Source: Leishmania donovani
Taxonomy: Eukaryota > Euglenozoa > Kinetoplastea > Trypanosomatida > Trypanosomatidae
Reading direction: 5' to 3'
NCBI RefSeq assembly: GCF_000227135.1
Contig: NC_018261.1
Coordinates: forward strand, 186,001 to 250,000
Length of the DNA: 64,000 nt
Every line of letters starts with the position of its first letter. The stretch's first letter is position 1. Below are positions 41,087-53,036 of this stretch, in pieces. The translations under genes were made by a program, and so were the position numbers. The notes below the pieces were generated by a model. It worked only from the letters and a program-made list of their open reading frames with translations. It did no database searches and was not told the origin of the DNA.

Positions 41087-44000
41087 ATCTGTGGTGAACC
41101 GGCTTAGTGTGCTTCGGTGCTTGCATGTGTGTGTGTGTGTGTGTGTGTGTCTGTGGTTGGTGCTCTCTTCCTTTCCGTGTGCCCAGCCCCAGGCCTTTGT
41201 GTATTGTCGTTGTCCCCTTGTCCCCTTGTCCCACACGCACACGCACCCCTCTTGGCGTACGAAGCGCATATGGGCAACAACCGACGAAGTACCAGTGGAG
41301 ATTCTGACGAGGGAGCGAGGTAGACAATCGAATGAGGCTGAGCAGCTAACAAAGAATAAAAACGCTAACATATGATGCCCTCACACACACACACACGTGT
41401 ATGCATACATGCGTACACACGCAGAACATGTCACGGGTAAAAACGCCGGTGCACGCATTCGGAAGGTAATCCAAAGAAAAAAAAAACGAAGAAAGAGGGA
41501 AACCTGTACAATGTTTTTTTGTTTTTTCGGGGTAGGAGGAGGGGGGCTTCTCTGTTGTAGCCGCGGCAGAGTGCCTGTATGTGTGTTAGAGAGCGCGTGT
41601 GGGTGTGTACCCTCGTGCGCCTCGTTGTTCTTCTTCATGGTTGTCTTCTACCTTTGCTTTTTTTTCGGCTTCGTATCAAATGCCTCATGGAAGCGCACAG
41701 AAAACTGTCGCGGAAGTGCGTGTGTCGGCGCAGTGTGAGCCACCGTGTGGCATACAATACGTTCGCTCCACGCCATCCCCCGTTCCTTTCTCTCTCTCCC
41801 GTTGGCGCCGTCCTCCTCCTGCTCTGTGCTCGCCAAAGTCAATCGCCTTCCTCTCTGTCTTCCAGTCTGTCCGCATTCTGATTGCTTTTTAACTTTTTCT
41901 GGGTGTGGGAAGAGCTCGTCGGCCATGGAAGCGTAGCGACTCAAAGGTGACAGAGAACAAGGAAGTGATAGCAAGTTTCCGACGCGAGCGCCGAGGCACC
42001 GACAGGCGCACGAGTGACAGCAAACGCCGACCAATCAGACGCACTCAGGCGCACGCGCACGGTACTACGGGGGCAATACAGCCATGTGGCGGTACGCCGC
42101 CGAATGCTCTCGAGGTAAGTCTTCACGTGGGCTCGGGGAGGGTGTGCGGATGAGAGCAGTGAGGGGGAGGGTGCAGATTCCGCGAGCTCTTGCCCCTCTC
42201 CTGCCTGCCTCGCTCTCCACTGGAATTGCACACCACCAAACGATAACAACTCCAGATGGCGAGGCAACCACACAGACAGACATAGACAGAGACGTTCACA
42301 TGCTGAAAAGCAATACGCACAAATTCGATCTATTTTTTTTCCGTTCTCCGTATGCAAGTCAAGTTCCAAACAAAAAAAGAAACGGAGAAGTCAGTACGAA
42401 CATATAGGAAAGACAGCACAGCACAGACACATGATACGTGCCAGCACTCTATCACACATCACCCCTCGCACACACACACACTCACTTGCGGGGGTTCTGG
42501 GCTTTGTTTTTTTTTCGTTGCTTTACGTTTTTTTTTTCTACTTCTTTTTGCATTTTCCAAAACAGGTGAAGAGAGAGAGAAAGCGAGATGGAATTTTGGC
42601 ATACAGATTTGTGTTTGCGTATCAGATAGTGTTGTTGCGGCGCTTTTGCCTTTTCTCCTTTGCGGGCAAACTGCACTGCAGCGTCCCCATCCTTTCCTGA
42701 GCACCCCCGTGCCCCCCCCCTCCACTTACTCCGCGTGCGAGCCTTTTCTCTCCATTCAGTGTTTCATCTCTCTCTATCATACCCCCCTCCCTCCCTCCTC
42801 CTCTGAGAATAAAGAGAAAAGATGTGTGGTGCTTTCGTTTTTCTTCTTCGTCCTGCTCCTCTCTTTGTGGCGTGAGCCGTGACGCTCGCCTCTGCCGATG
42901 TACGGTGTCAAAAAGACAACTACGCAGGCGCAGAGGGAGAGAACGGGCGAACGCGTAGCGCGGGGGAGAAAGTGATGACGATATGACCTAGAGTCCAGTA
43001 AGTGTGCAGCTTCACCATAAAGCGTCTTGCTGTTACCTCGATGCTTGTTGACTGCCAAAGACAAAAAAACGTCGGTTACGCTTGCCGTAGGTTTGCGTGA
43101 GGCTTTCGTCGCCGTCGTCTCTCCTTCTCCTTCTATCGATTGACTTTTACTTTTTTCTCTCGTTTCGGAGATGGCGGGAGACGGCGGAGCGGCGGCGGCA
43201 TCGGCGGATATGATGCTGCACGGCAGCCACCGGTGGTTGTCTCTCCCTTCTCTGTTTCTTTGTTTCCTTGGTGTGATTCACCACCATCACCATGAGCACA
43301 ACACCCCTGTTCTCCAACGATCCCCACATAACGGGGCTCTGTGGGTGGGGGAGGGGGTTGTCTGTATGCCTCCCTTCTCTTCTTTGTTTTTCGGCTTAGG
43401 AACGTGTATACCTCTGAGTGGGTGCGTGCGTGTGATTTCATGGGCGCGCGTCCATCTCTTTCTCTCGGTGCCGCCGACTATTTCGTCTCTACTACCCCCT
43501 CCCTCCCTCCCCGCCCCGTACCTCTTTGTTTTTTGTGTTTTTTTTTTGGTTTCTTTGGATGTCTCCCCCTTCTCCCACCACCCTCCTTTTTTTGTATTCT
43601 GGCGTCTTTAATGTCGTTGTTTGCACAGTTGCTCGCTGCATCCGTCGGCCTGCCTGTCGTCTTCACTTGTTTCCCTTTTTTGTTGTCGTTGCTTTTTTTT
43701 GTTCCTTCGCTTCCGTTCTTCTCCTCCTTTCCCCACCCCTTTTTTTTGTCGTTAGCCCAGGACAGCGTCATGCGCGGTCGCGTCGGATGTGTCGTAGTTC
43801 GCCGTGGCTCGCACACACGTCGCGTAACAAAACGAAAAGGGAGACAAACAAAAAGCATACATGCATACATGCACACACACAAAACCACCAAAAGACATAC
43901 GAGGAGAGAGAAAAGAAAAAGACGATGAAAAGGAAACGGAAAAACCTGTAAGAGGCGAAGGCCCCTGTGCTTGTACTGCATACTGCCATTCCCCTCTCTG

Positions 44001-45864
44001 TATCCTCTCTTAGCACGCGGGAGTGGGCATCGCCACGTTGTCGCCTCGCTTTCGTTTCTCTTTTATTTTTGACAGAAAAGTAGAGGAAGGAATGCGTGAG
44101 AATGATTTTGTGCATTCACGCACATCATCCATGCGTGCAACACTCGGACACGCACAAGACAAAAGCACATCGCTCACACGCGCGCACATCCCAGCATGTC
44201 GTTTTCTGTATTGGTCTCTCATGAGCAAACGCGAAAATGAGTAAAAAGGGAAAACAAAAGAGTCGGGGGGAGGGGGATCGGTTTGCTCACAGCAGCGGCG
44301 CTCCGCGGCCTACGAAGCCGCTACGTCGCATGGAATGGTCCACCGCTGTCACAGACGAGTTCGTGGGCGAGAGAACAAGCAAACGTGGCTTAGGACAGTC
44401 TCGGTGGCTTCGCGAGGGACCGGTGAGCATACAACTCACCTGCCCTTTCTCTTTCGCCAAGGTTTTTTGTTTGCTGTTTGTTTTTTTTCTTGTAGCTGGC
44501 TCGCTGTCTCTTCTCCAACATACACATGCGCCTTCCCTTCTTATACGTATATATTGCCTTTTTTGTCTTCTCTTCCGCACTCCCACCCCTAGACACTGAC
44601 CGCCTGTTGCCGCGGCACTTTGGTGCGATGCCATCACATGCTGGCCAGCTGTATCACACCACATAATGACTATGAAAAGAGCCGGCGTGGGTATTTTGTG
44701 CATATGGTTTCGCATATTATGGTGAAGGTGTGTCTTGGACAGTATACGCCGACGGGCAACTCTCTCTCTCGCGCGCGCGCTCTCCTCCTTCTCCGCACCT
44801 CCTCCTCCTCTCTTCCTCTCTACGCCAGCAGGTCAGTGCACCAGTCCCTGCGGAGATTTTATTTTTCGTTTGCATGTTCATTTTATTGCTTTCTTTTATT
44901 GATCTTTGTACGCTTTTCTCGATGCATAACAGTGCGCCGATATGGAGGACATGATCGAGTTTGTTCCTCTTGCCCAGCGGAAAGATAGTGCTTGATTCTA
45001 CCTGTCATCTTCGCTAAAGGGCTCCAGTCACCTTTTGGTTCCTTCTCTCTCTCGTTACTTTCACTGTGCGTGTCTTCCAGAGTGAATCTTCTCCACAAGA
45101 CCCCCTTCCCCACACACACGCGCACACACCTTTTCTGTCGCCACCGGGCGAGACAGGAAGCTGGAAAGACAGCCGGATCCCCACTCTCGTGAGTGCTCAC
45201 AAGCACAGGCATATATGCGCACGTCTGTGCTCTTGTATGAAAAAACACGCTCGACTCCTGCCGATGTGACCTCGGTGTGGGCGGCCCGGCGAGGGGCCCA
45301 CCGCCCCCAGAAGTCGGATCTATGGTAGCGAATGTGCCGACTCACCCAATGGCCTCCGTTTAACTCCCTCTCGTCTTTCTCATCTCCTTCCCTTCTTCTA
45401 TATCTCTCTCGCGCGCGCGCTGGCAAAGGAACAGATGTATTCATCAACGCTTAGAGGTTTTTCGTTGTTGTTGTCCTGCCTTCCTCACCTCCTCGACCTG
45501 CTGAGACGCTCATCAAGCCGCGGTGCGCTGCAGCTTACAGAGGGAAGTGGTGCTGCGCGCAAGGTCGGTGCTGCTCTCTCTGAATTCAATATCCTTGTCG
45601 GGCTCGTCTTGTAGGGAACGCATGTGAATACCCATCCTGCATCTGTAATGCTACTGTAATGGGGTGTGGTGCAGCTCAACTTCTCGCCTCCGCATCTCCC
45701 CCCCCCTCTAGCACTTAAGCATCATCATCACCCCCCCCCCCAATCGATATCCGCTCTCACTTGTCTCGCTGTCTCGTCGTACTGGGACCCCTAGAAGCGA
45801 CTTGGTGGCGGTGCACCTCTATTATCTTTGCAAGTCCACGTGCGCGCCAGTGCACGTATCACAC
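41087..45864 (+). other. Long intergenic region, part 2
   Basis: About 4.8 kb with no gene I can support. It holds (GT)n at about 41127-41149, many T and A homopolymers, and several T/C tracts. GC-rich patches without pyrimidine tracts at 41900-42110 and 44270-44430 might be old retroposon remnants but show no signature. The end carries the splice acceptor of the CFAP69-like gene (tract 45730-45780, AG 45793-45794). Confidence 0.55.
45730..45794 (+). promoter_or_regulatory. Predicted trans-splice acceptor, CFAP69-like gene
   Basis: A C-rich and then C/T-rich tract is followed by CCCCTAG (AG 45793-45794). The first ATG in any frame after it is 45865, which supports that start over the longer open frame upstream. 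Confidence 0.5.
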
Positions 45865-48800
45865 ATGCGGACCTCAGCCGCAACCCGCACCGCTGGCAAA
45901 GGTGTCTGCTCTCAACATGGCTCAGTAGCGGCAAAGAAGAAAGTGCCGAAGGACGTGTTCGGTGGCGGCGTCGCGGGGCAGTCGACGCAGACGCGGAGCA
46001 GGCGAGCGGAGGCTGTCGTGCGACACGTTGCTCAACTACCGGCTTTTGTGGCCTGGGCGCCCGGCAACGCTGCAACGACACCCAGTCTCGTGGGGCAGTA
46101 TTTGGAGTTTCAAGTGGCGGAGGTGGCCGCGCAACTCAACCCGATCCAGCAGGCGAGCAACTATGAGCGGCTTACGCTGTTGCTCACTGAGCTACTCCAG
46201 AGGGACCTGGTGGCTGGTATCACGCCGTGCGCTGTGCAGTGTGGCGTCCTTGATCTCATGCACGCCTGCGTCGCTGCGATCGCCAAGGGAGAAGTTGGCA
46301 TTTACGATGATCAGCGGAGCAGTGGACGAGAAACCAGTTTGGCGGCGGCGGCGGCAGCAAGCGTACAGTACGCGCGTAGCCCCAGCGCGGCATTTGGCAG
46401 CGCTTCGAAGTCGGCCCGACAAGGCGGTGGTGGTGCGGTGCCGATCGAAAACCTTCTCCCTCCCCTCATAGAGCAGCCGGAAAAGTCGCTGAGAGATGCA
46501 CGCGATGATACCGGGGCTGCCGCCACGGAGGACGAGCGCGCTGCCATCGCAATGGAGGCGTGGGAGCATTGCATGGCCACGGCCCGCGAAGCCACATCGG
46601 CGGAGGATGCGTCGATGATGCCGAGCGCCACAGCCGTCGCGACCATGATTTCGGGTGCCTCTTGCGCGAACGCCGCGCACTCTTGCACTTCAGCCGTCCC
46701 CGCTGAAGCGCCGCTAGTGTCGATTCGCTCATTTCCCGACGCGCTTTGTGCGCTGATCGAGCGCTGCACCGCTACGCCGCTTGTGTGTCTCACTCTGAGT
46801 GACCAGCAGTGTCAGACGACCGCCGTGAGGGACCTGCTGCGCGCGCTGCTGACGATCATGCAGCGTATCGATGGCAACGCGGTTGCTGCCGTCGACTGCG
46901 AGATCGCCCTCGCCTCCCACAGCTCCTCATCCGGTCACCACACACCAGTCGCCGCGACGGCGGCACTTGATCTTCAGGCGGTGCGTCTGGCCGCTTTGAA
47001 GGGCGTCTCACGGGTGCTGTCCACCTACCTGGACGGCGCTGACGGCAGCGCGCAAGCACCGACGAAAGCGTCGGAAACGTTCACGGCGGGACTTGACCGC
47101 CTGCATATCTTATCTGTCTTTGAGGATGTGGTGCACCAGTGGGCGCACGTGCTCACAGTGCTCCAAAAGGGGAAGGGGCTCATCGGTGCCTCGGCAGGGG
47201 TCGGAAAGGGTTTGGATGTCAAGCCAGAGGACGATCTCTTTGGTGCGGCAGGATCTCCCCAAGGACGTCGCGGCGGCAAAGATGGAAATGGCGCTGCTGC
47301 GCAGCTTCATTGGGTGCTACGCATCACCTACCAAATCATCGCCGCTGAGCAGCGTGAGGCAAGCCGTGGTAGCGCAAAGGCCGCGCCTCGCGTGCGACTG
47401 CTCCCCCCGCTGCTCGTCCCCGTGGCACTTCGCACGTTGTCGCTCATTTCCACAGCCATTCCTCTCGTCTGCCGCGCTGCGTCATATGCGCAGCTGTGTG
47501 TGGATGTGCTGTGGGGCGCATCGCTTCTGGCGCCAAGCGAATCTTCACGCCAGCTCATGTACGGCTCGATGGGCGTTGCTGGCCTCGCCGGCGCCTCTAA
47601 CGGCAGCTGCGAAGGTGAGGCGGACGTCAGCAGGAGAGCAGAGGCGAGTCCCCCAGCCATGGACCTCTTCCTTGCCCTTCTCCACCAGTTCAACGAGGGC
47701 CACAGTGCTGCGCACTGCGAGCTGCGCGACGATCTCGTGTGTCTCTTCGCGTTCCTCCTCCGCTGCGACACACAATACGTGGAAGACGAGCTCGTCGCAC
47801 ATCGTGTCGCGCAGAGTGGGACCCCACTAACGTCTTCGGAGTCACTCAGCTGTCTATCCGCCTCCCTGCCTTCGGCCGAAGTTCACGCCACGCCGCTCAA
47901 TCTCAGCGTCGCCACTGTGGAGGCAATCAACGCTGTAGCGGCGCTGCTGTTCGAGACAACGTGCGGAGCCGAACTCACAACGACCGCGCACTCGGCCACA
48001 GCCACAGCCCCAGCGGCCTTTCAGTCCACCGACGTCGATAGAGGCGAATCTGCTCCGGTGACGCTGCTCTCCCTCGACGCCGCGCGTCGGCACGCGCTGC
48101 GCTTCCAATCCATCGCCAGCTCTGTGGCACGTCGTCGTGAGTTGCTCGACTTCAAGATCTACGGCTGGCAGCTGCTCGATGCTCACTACTGCTGGCAGCT
48201 TGCACACCTCACCTATCGCGAGTACGTTCACTGCCACGCCACCACCGGCACCGTCAAGCAGGTCACAGGGACCGACGCCGGCGATGGAGCCGTCACGGCG
48301 GCCCTCTGGGGAATTCAACTCTCGCATCTGGGCTTCCTGGATGTTCTGCTTTTGTACGTCGACACGCGCACCGACGAGGCGGCGGTGGTGGCGTGGACAC
48401 AAGGGGAGCTTCTTAAGCTGGAGGTGGAGGCCTGGCAGCTTCTCACATCCATGATCCTCTTCACGCAGCACCTAGGCGCGAAATCGGATGGGCTGCAGGT
48501 GCGCTGCCACAGCCCGTACAGCGAGAAGCCGTCCGCGGCACAGGATCAGCAGCAAGGAGAGGATAGTCCACTGCCGAGCGTGCCGGTGGAAGCTGTCGAC
48601 AAGCACCACTTCGGCGAAGAAGCCGAGTACAGTGACAGTGACATGGACAGCACAGGCGACAAGCCCGGCATGCTGTGCGGGGCCGATGTGCACTTCATCG
48701 CTGCCGGTGGTGTCGAGGTGGCGCTCCACTACTTGCGCACAGCGCCACCCGAGGCGGAGGCTGTGAAGCGGTGTGCCCTCGTCACCGTTGCTGCCATCGC

Positions 48801-51507
48801 GAGGGCGAGCAGAAGCGGCGAGGCGCACGGGCGCTCAGGCAGCTACACGGATGAGGAGGTAGCTCTCGTGCAGACGGCCCTGACGCAGCACGCCCCGTCG
48901 CTCGTCCCGTTCCTAGTGCAGCTCATCCAGGAGGTTGACGTGTACGTCGACGCCTTCGGTGTCCCAGCAGCGGTGCCGCCCCTCATCTCCTCTTACACGG
49001 CGTCGGTGGCTGCGAAATCTCCGCAGTGCGTGGGGGGGCACCGTGCCGCGCGAGAGGACAGCGGCATTGAGTTGGCGGCGGCAATGCCGACCCACGGTGG
49101 GGTGCGCTGGAATTGGCTGCCACAATCAGCCGCCCACGCGGCTTTTGTCGCTTGGAGCCTGCTGCGTTGCATCGGGGATGTCCCGCTGGCAGAGGTGGGT
49201 ACGGTGCGGGAGCTGGCTCTACCGATGATGAACGCGAATGGTATCGAAGAGGACGACCATGACGACGAGGCCAAAGACACAAAAACGCACAATTCGCACT
49301 TCAGCGTGAGCGTAGACACAGCCGCGATCACTGCCGGCGCGAGCAGGCGTAAAAGCGTCGCGCGCGACAGAGCCCCGCTTCGGAGTTTTGAGTCGGCGGA
49401 CTGGCAGCCGCACGAGGAGGTGGATTTATCCATTTCGAACATGTCGTTCTCTGGATCCTCAATGGGTCCACTAGAGGTGGATGGTGAAGATGCCGTCGTG
49501 ATCGCCCACCGTCGCCCGGCCGCATCGTCAAGGGCGGCAGGTGATGGTGAGTCGGCGGCGTGCTCGATTAGCTGCCTCTCAACCCCGTCGCATACGCGCG
49601 TGCTCCTGAGAAGCGTGCACTCGCAGGCTTTGTGCATTCCCGATCTTTTTGCGGAGCACGGCGGAGTGCATCTGCTCACGTCGTGGATGCGACATGTCAT
49701 GCGCCTATGTTTGTCTGCGCGTCCGGAGCAGCAGCAGCAGCTGCTGCTGCGCCGCAGCAGCGGAGGAGCCGCGCCAAAACTCACAAAGGAGGAGGTGGCG
49801 AACCTGGAGCACTATGGCGACGTATTTCTGCTCTTACTTGACGTTCTTCGTGCCATTGTGATGGGCTGCAAAGCAAGCGAGATGCAGTTCGTCGAATCTG
49901 GCGGGGTGCGCGGAATGCTGGACCTCATGGAAGCCTACGCGCTGGCGCATGGCCTCATTGACCAAGCCTCCCGGCACGTGCGCCTGACGGCGAGGGAGAG
50001 CTGCGGCAGCGCTGCCGCCGGCACGGCAGATCATAAGGAGCAGGAGGGTGTGCTGATGTACGCTACAACGCTGCTGTCGGACCTTCTGGAAAGCTGCCCT
50101 CGTGCCATCGATGCTTTCGCCACGTGGCGCAGCTGCCGCATTGCCTTGTCTCCGCTCACGCCGGACGTGCTCGAGTGTCGGATGCCCAGCGACGACGGAA
50201 TTGAGGCGGTGCAGCTGCTGCTGTGTCTCTGGGCATCAGAGATGCCAGCACGAAAGAGCGGCGGCGCGGCCCAAGCGACCCCTTCTGGTTTGAGGCTCCT
50301 CCGTCTGCACCTGCGGCCAGCTCTACGCACAGCATTGAGGGAGGAGTACGTGTGCCGCCTCTTGCACCGACGCGCCAAGCTGGGGGTACTGGAGGCGGAA
50401 GCCATTCGCAACTTTTACCGCTACCTGCACTCGGAAGCTGTGCCAGCCACAACGTCGCAAACGCCGGAGGAGGGAGTGCCTGACTCCGTCGTGCTCGCGT
50501 ACATGGAAAAGCTCATGTCCCGCAGCAGCAGGTGCCCCGCCGTGGTGCCGGAGCAGCAAATCGCCCTTCTCATCGACGGCGCTCTGGGGCTGTGCATGAA
50601 GGTGTACGGGTGCCTGTCTACCGTCGGGTTCGACTTGCTTCGCACCGCAGAGGCAGAGGCACTTGCAGTGCCGTCGATTGGGGCGCGCCTATCCTCGCTG
50701 GAGCGATCGTTACTGGTTCAGATTGCCGCACTGCCGGCGTTGTGCGTAGACGAAATCAGCTTGGCCATGGCCGAGGTCGCTCTCGAGTACGACTCGCTTC
50801 AGGCCGGAGCGGACTCCGAGAGCAGTGAAGCCAGTCGCCACGCTAGCGAAAACGCGGCGGCGTGGCGGCCCACGTCGCCGGACCGGCGAGTGCTGTGCGC
50901 TGCGGCGCAAGAGGCCGCTGTTCGTGCCGGAGAGCTCGATCAGCTCATTGAGGTCGGGGAGCAGGTACAGGAGGCACGAGAGTCGCAGCTGTACAGCCGC
51001 TTCCTTGTTACACAGCTGCGGCAGCCGGTGGGGCGGCTGGCGGACGGTCGGCCAGGCGCCGTCAAAGGTTCGTGGAAAACGCAGCGGTGCCTCTCCACTA
51101 CCCGCGGAAGCTTTGTGGCTCGCAACCGCAACGCGCTCGCGCTCTCTGCAGCAGAGCTGGGCGCGCGCCTCTCGACTCGCCTGGCAGCCGAACAGCTGCA
51201 GCGACGGCAGTTCAACGGCACACAAACCGGTGCTTCGGTCGGCGAGGAGCAAAGCTGGGCAAGTCCGCCCAGCACGGCCCCATCTGTGCTGGGCAGTAGC
51301 CGCACTCCGTACGCCACACTCATGGACTCTGTCAACGCCGCCGCCCACGAGCGGCTTTCCGCCACTTTGTTCAGCATTGTGGGGCCACCGCACCGTCCCT
51401 CTGTGCCCTTGACGCAGCGGCACCAACAGCGGCAGGCAATGATCGCGCGAAGCCTGCGTAAGCTGCCGCTGGATCAGTCCACCCCGAAGGGTCCTCACAA
51501 GCCGTAG
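45865..51507 (+). CDS. Large armadillo-type helical protein, CFAP69-like
   Basis: 1880 aa from ATG 45865 (MRTSAATRTAGKGVCSQ) to TAG. An N-terminal helical block (LVGQYLEFQVAEVAAQLNPI, NYERLTLLLTELLQR) is followed by armadillo-like alpha-helical repeats broken by low-complexity inserts, including an acidic patch near residue 920 (EEAEYSDSDMDSTGD) and a Gln run near 1290. The block from residue 1317 (YGDVFLLLLDVLRAIVMGCK, then FVESGGVRGMLDLMEAY) through the LLESCPRAIDAFATWR and LLLCLWASE segments to LCMKVYGCLSTVGFD (~1576-1590) follows the order of motifs I remember from CFAP69, a protein of the ciliary central apparatus (C1b projection). A charged helix (LIEVGEQVQEARESQLYSRF) also fits its C-terminal end. 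It is about twice as long as human CFAP69 (941 aa). The assignment is by remembered motif order, not by a search; a generic ARM-repeat protein is the alternative. Confidence 0.55.
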   Translation: MRTSAATRTAGKGVCSQHGSVAAKKKVPKDVFGGGVAGQSTQTRSRRAEAVVRHVAQLPAFVAWAPGNAATTPSLVGQYLEFQVAEVAAQLNPIQQASNYERLTLLLTELLQRDLVAGITPCAVQCGVLDLMHACVAAIAKGEVGIYDDQRSSGRETSLAAAAAASVQYARSPSAAFGSASKSARQGGGGAVPIENLLPPLIEQPEKSLRDARDDTGAAATEDERAAIAMEAWEHCMATAREATSAEDASMMPSATAVATMISGASCANAAHSCTSAVPAEAPLVSIRSFPDALCALIERCTATPLVCLTLSDQQCQTTAVRDLLRALLTIMQRIDGNAVAAVDCEIALASHSSSSGHHTPVAATAALDLQAVRLAALKGVSRVLSTYLDGADGSAQAPTKASETFTAGLDRLHILSVFEDVVHQWAHVLTVLQKGKGLIGASAGVGKGLDVKPEDDLFGAAGSPQGRRGGKDGNGAAAQLHWVLRITYQIIAAEQREASRGSAKAAPRVRLLPPLLVPVALRTLSLISTAIPLVCRAASYAQLCVDVLWGASLLAPSESSRQLMYGSMGVAGLAGASNGSCEGEADVSRRAEASPPAMDLFLALLHQFNEGHSAAHCELRDDLVCLFAFLLRCDTQYVEDELVAHRVAQSGTPLTSSESLSCLSASLPSAEVHATPLNLSVATVEAINAVAALLFETTCGAELTTTAHSATATAPAAFQSTDVDRGESAPVTLLSLDAARRHALRFQSIASSVARRRELLDFKIYGWQLLDAHYCWQLAHLTYREYVHCHATTGTVKQVTGTDAGDGAVTAALWGIQLSHLGFLDVLLLYVDTRTDEAAVVAWTQGELLKLEVEAWQLLTSMILFTQHLGAKSDGLQVRCHSPYSEKPSAAQDQQQGEDSPLPSVPVEAVDKHHFGEEAEYSDSDMDSTGDKPGMLCGADVHFIAAGGVEVALHYLRTAPPEAEAVKRCALVTVAAIARASRSGEAHGRSGSYTDEEVALVQTALTQHAPSLVPFLVQLIQEVDVYVDAFGVPAAVPPLISSYTASVAAKSPQCVGGHRAAREDSGIELAAAMPTHGGVRWNWLPQSAAHAAFVAWSLLRCIGDVPLAEVGTVRELALPMMNANGIEEDDHDDEAKDTKTHNSHFSVSVDTAAITAGASRRKSVARDRAPLRSFESADWQPHEEVDLSISNMSFSGSSMGPLEVDGEDAVVIAHRRPAASSRAAGDGESAACSISCLSTPSHTRVLLRSVHSQALCIPDLFAEHGGVHLLTSWMRHVMRLCLSARPEQQQQLLLRRSSGGAAPKLTKEEVANLEHYGDVFLLLLDVLRAIVMGCKASEMQFVESGGVRGMLDLMEAYALAHGLIDQASRHVRLTARESCGSAAAGTADHKEQEGVLMYATTLLSDLLESCPRAIDAFATWRSCRIALSPLTPDVLECRMPSDDGIEAVQLLLCLWASEMPARKSGGAAQATPSGLRLLRLHLRPALRTALREEYVCRLLHRRAKLGVLEAEAIRNFYRYLHSEAVPATTSQTPEEGVPDSVVLAYMEKLMSRSSRCPAVVPEQQIALLIDGALGLCMKVYGCLSTVGFDLLRTAEAEALAVPSIGARLSSLERSLLVQIAALPALCVDEISLAMAEVALEYDSLQAGADSESSEASRHASENAAAWRPTSPDRRVLCAAAQEAAVRAGELDQLIEVGEQVQEARESQLYSRFLVTQLRQPVGRLADGRPGAVKGSWKTQRCLSTTRGSFVARNRNALALSAAELGARLSTRLAAEQLQRRQFNGTQTGASVGEEQSWASPPSTAPSVLGSSRTPYATLMDSVNAAAHERLSATLFSIVGPPHRPSVPLTQRHQQRQAMIARSLRKLPLDQSTPKGPHKP

Positions 51508-52827
51508 TGCACGTGCCTCGCTTTACAGACAGAGATGTGGCGTGGCCGCAGCCCCGCTTGCGTCGGCTCACTGGTGTGACCCATGAAGGGACAGTGGGTA
51601 TATGCCGAGTAGGTGAGAGGGCTCGCCGAGAGGTGTGTGTGATACCCGTGGAAAGGGTGCTGCGTTGCCGCCTCTGCTGTAGCCAAGAGAGCGGAAGAGC
51701 GCAGTGTGGCGGTGGTGGGTTCTTCTTGGCCTCGCGCGCCACCCTTGCCCCTTCCGCGTGCGTCTCTCGCATCGCGCCTTCACCCTGACGATGCTGCAGC
51801 CCGTACATGTTTTATTTTGTCGTTGTTGCCGTCCTTTTGTTTGCCTGAACTGCAACGCTCGTTTAGATGTAACTACCCTTCTCTGATTCTCTGCCTGTTG
51901 ACGTCCTCGTACCACGGTTGTTCCCCTTCCATCCATGTATATACAAGTGAGGGGCCGGGAGGGCTTCGCCTGGCCGTCTTTTCGTCTCCTGGAACACACA
52001 CATGCACGCCTCTTTCCCTCCCGCCTACCCCACCCCGCACACACACACACACACACGCACACACTGGTTTCGGTTCTCGTAAGCGTCATTATGTGGCGAT
52101 GGTGCCGATGCTGCGAAATGCCGTTGTTGTTGTATGTAATGGGCGCAAGTGTATGCAAGCGTGGTGCCTGTGCCCGGCAAGCATGCGTTCGTGTGTGTAT
52201 GTGTGGGTGGGAGTTGCGGGGGAGGAGGAGGGAGGGGACCGTCGCTCGACAGATGAGCAAGATGTTGAAAGCACAGCCGCGCACACAAGCAAAAATAAAT
52301 AAACAACGATGAAGGCAAGAACAAGAAAGGCAGGCCTTCGACATCCTACATCGCCCATGTGCGTTCACCTGCTGCGCATCTGATGTATGATTTTCGGGGA
52401 CGCACAAAAGGGACGAGGGCAGCTTCTTCCCCTCTCCCTCCCCACACACATAGACACACACACACACCTCATCTACCTTCGGCAGCATACAGAAAAGCAT
52501 ACGGCGGCCACACTGACGCGAGAGGGCCGCACTTCAATGTACTGCTCCGCCATCGCATAGTCCAGGCGGCGCATGACGCGCTCATGCGCGCTTCCTTGCG
52601 ATCCTCATCTCCCATTCCCGTCTCTCTCTCTTTTTTTTTTGTGAGGTTCGTGCCCTCTTCGGTAAACGTATCCCGTGCGCACCGGCATGTGTGCGTGTCT
52701 CTGGAAAGACCTCACAGCGCGCTTCTGTGAGTCACCATTGAGGACACTCCGCAAAGGACAAGCGATAACAAAGGAAGGGAGCGAAGGAAAGGGACGCGCT
52801 CGCGTCCCTCTGGGTGTCCTTAAATAT

Positions 52828-52851
52828 CCTCGTTTCTGTTTTTCACTCCAG
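52828..52851 (+). promoter_or_regulatory. Predicted trans-splice acceptor, GUF1
   Basis: A T-rich pyrimidine tract ends in CACTCCAG. Using it would exclude the upstream ATG at 52687 and make 53137 the first in-frame start. Confidence 0.45.
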
Positions 52852-53018
52852 GGCATCGTTGTCGCCGAGCGGAGAACGGCTGCTGCCTCACCGACGTCTA
52901 GCACCATCGAGGGACAAGAAAATACTGTACACACACAAGCCTCACCGCACTCAGACCTCTACTTCAACTGGGGCCACACAGTGGAAGAACGACGAGCTCA
53001 CGCGCTGCGCCCTTGTGC

Positions 53019-53036
53019 ATGTGTTGGCGCGTGTAG
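53019..53036 (+). promoter_or_regulatory. Short upstream ORF in GUF1 5' UTR
   Basis: ATG followed by four codons and TAG, in another frame from GUF1 and 101 bases before its start. It may lower translation of GUF1 if the 52851 acceptor is used. Confidence 0.35.

Noticed and set aside
42084..42407. 107-codon forward open frame
   Set aside because: Ends in poly-T/UTR sequence and is preceded by another ATG after the nearest acceptor; no family or bias.
42971..43060. Possible C/D snoRNA (GTGATGA box at about 42973)
   Set aside because: No matching D box (CTGA) at a suitable distance and no terminal stem.
45270..45320. GC-rich hairpin-like sequence
   Set aside because: Arms overlap and pairing is short; GC content alone explains it.
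45802..45864. Non-ATG extension of the CFAP69-like gene
   Set aside because: Starts with TTG; the first ATG after the acceptor is 45865.
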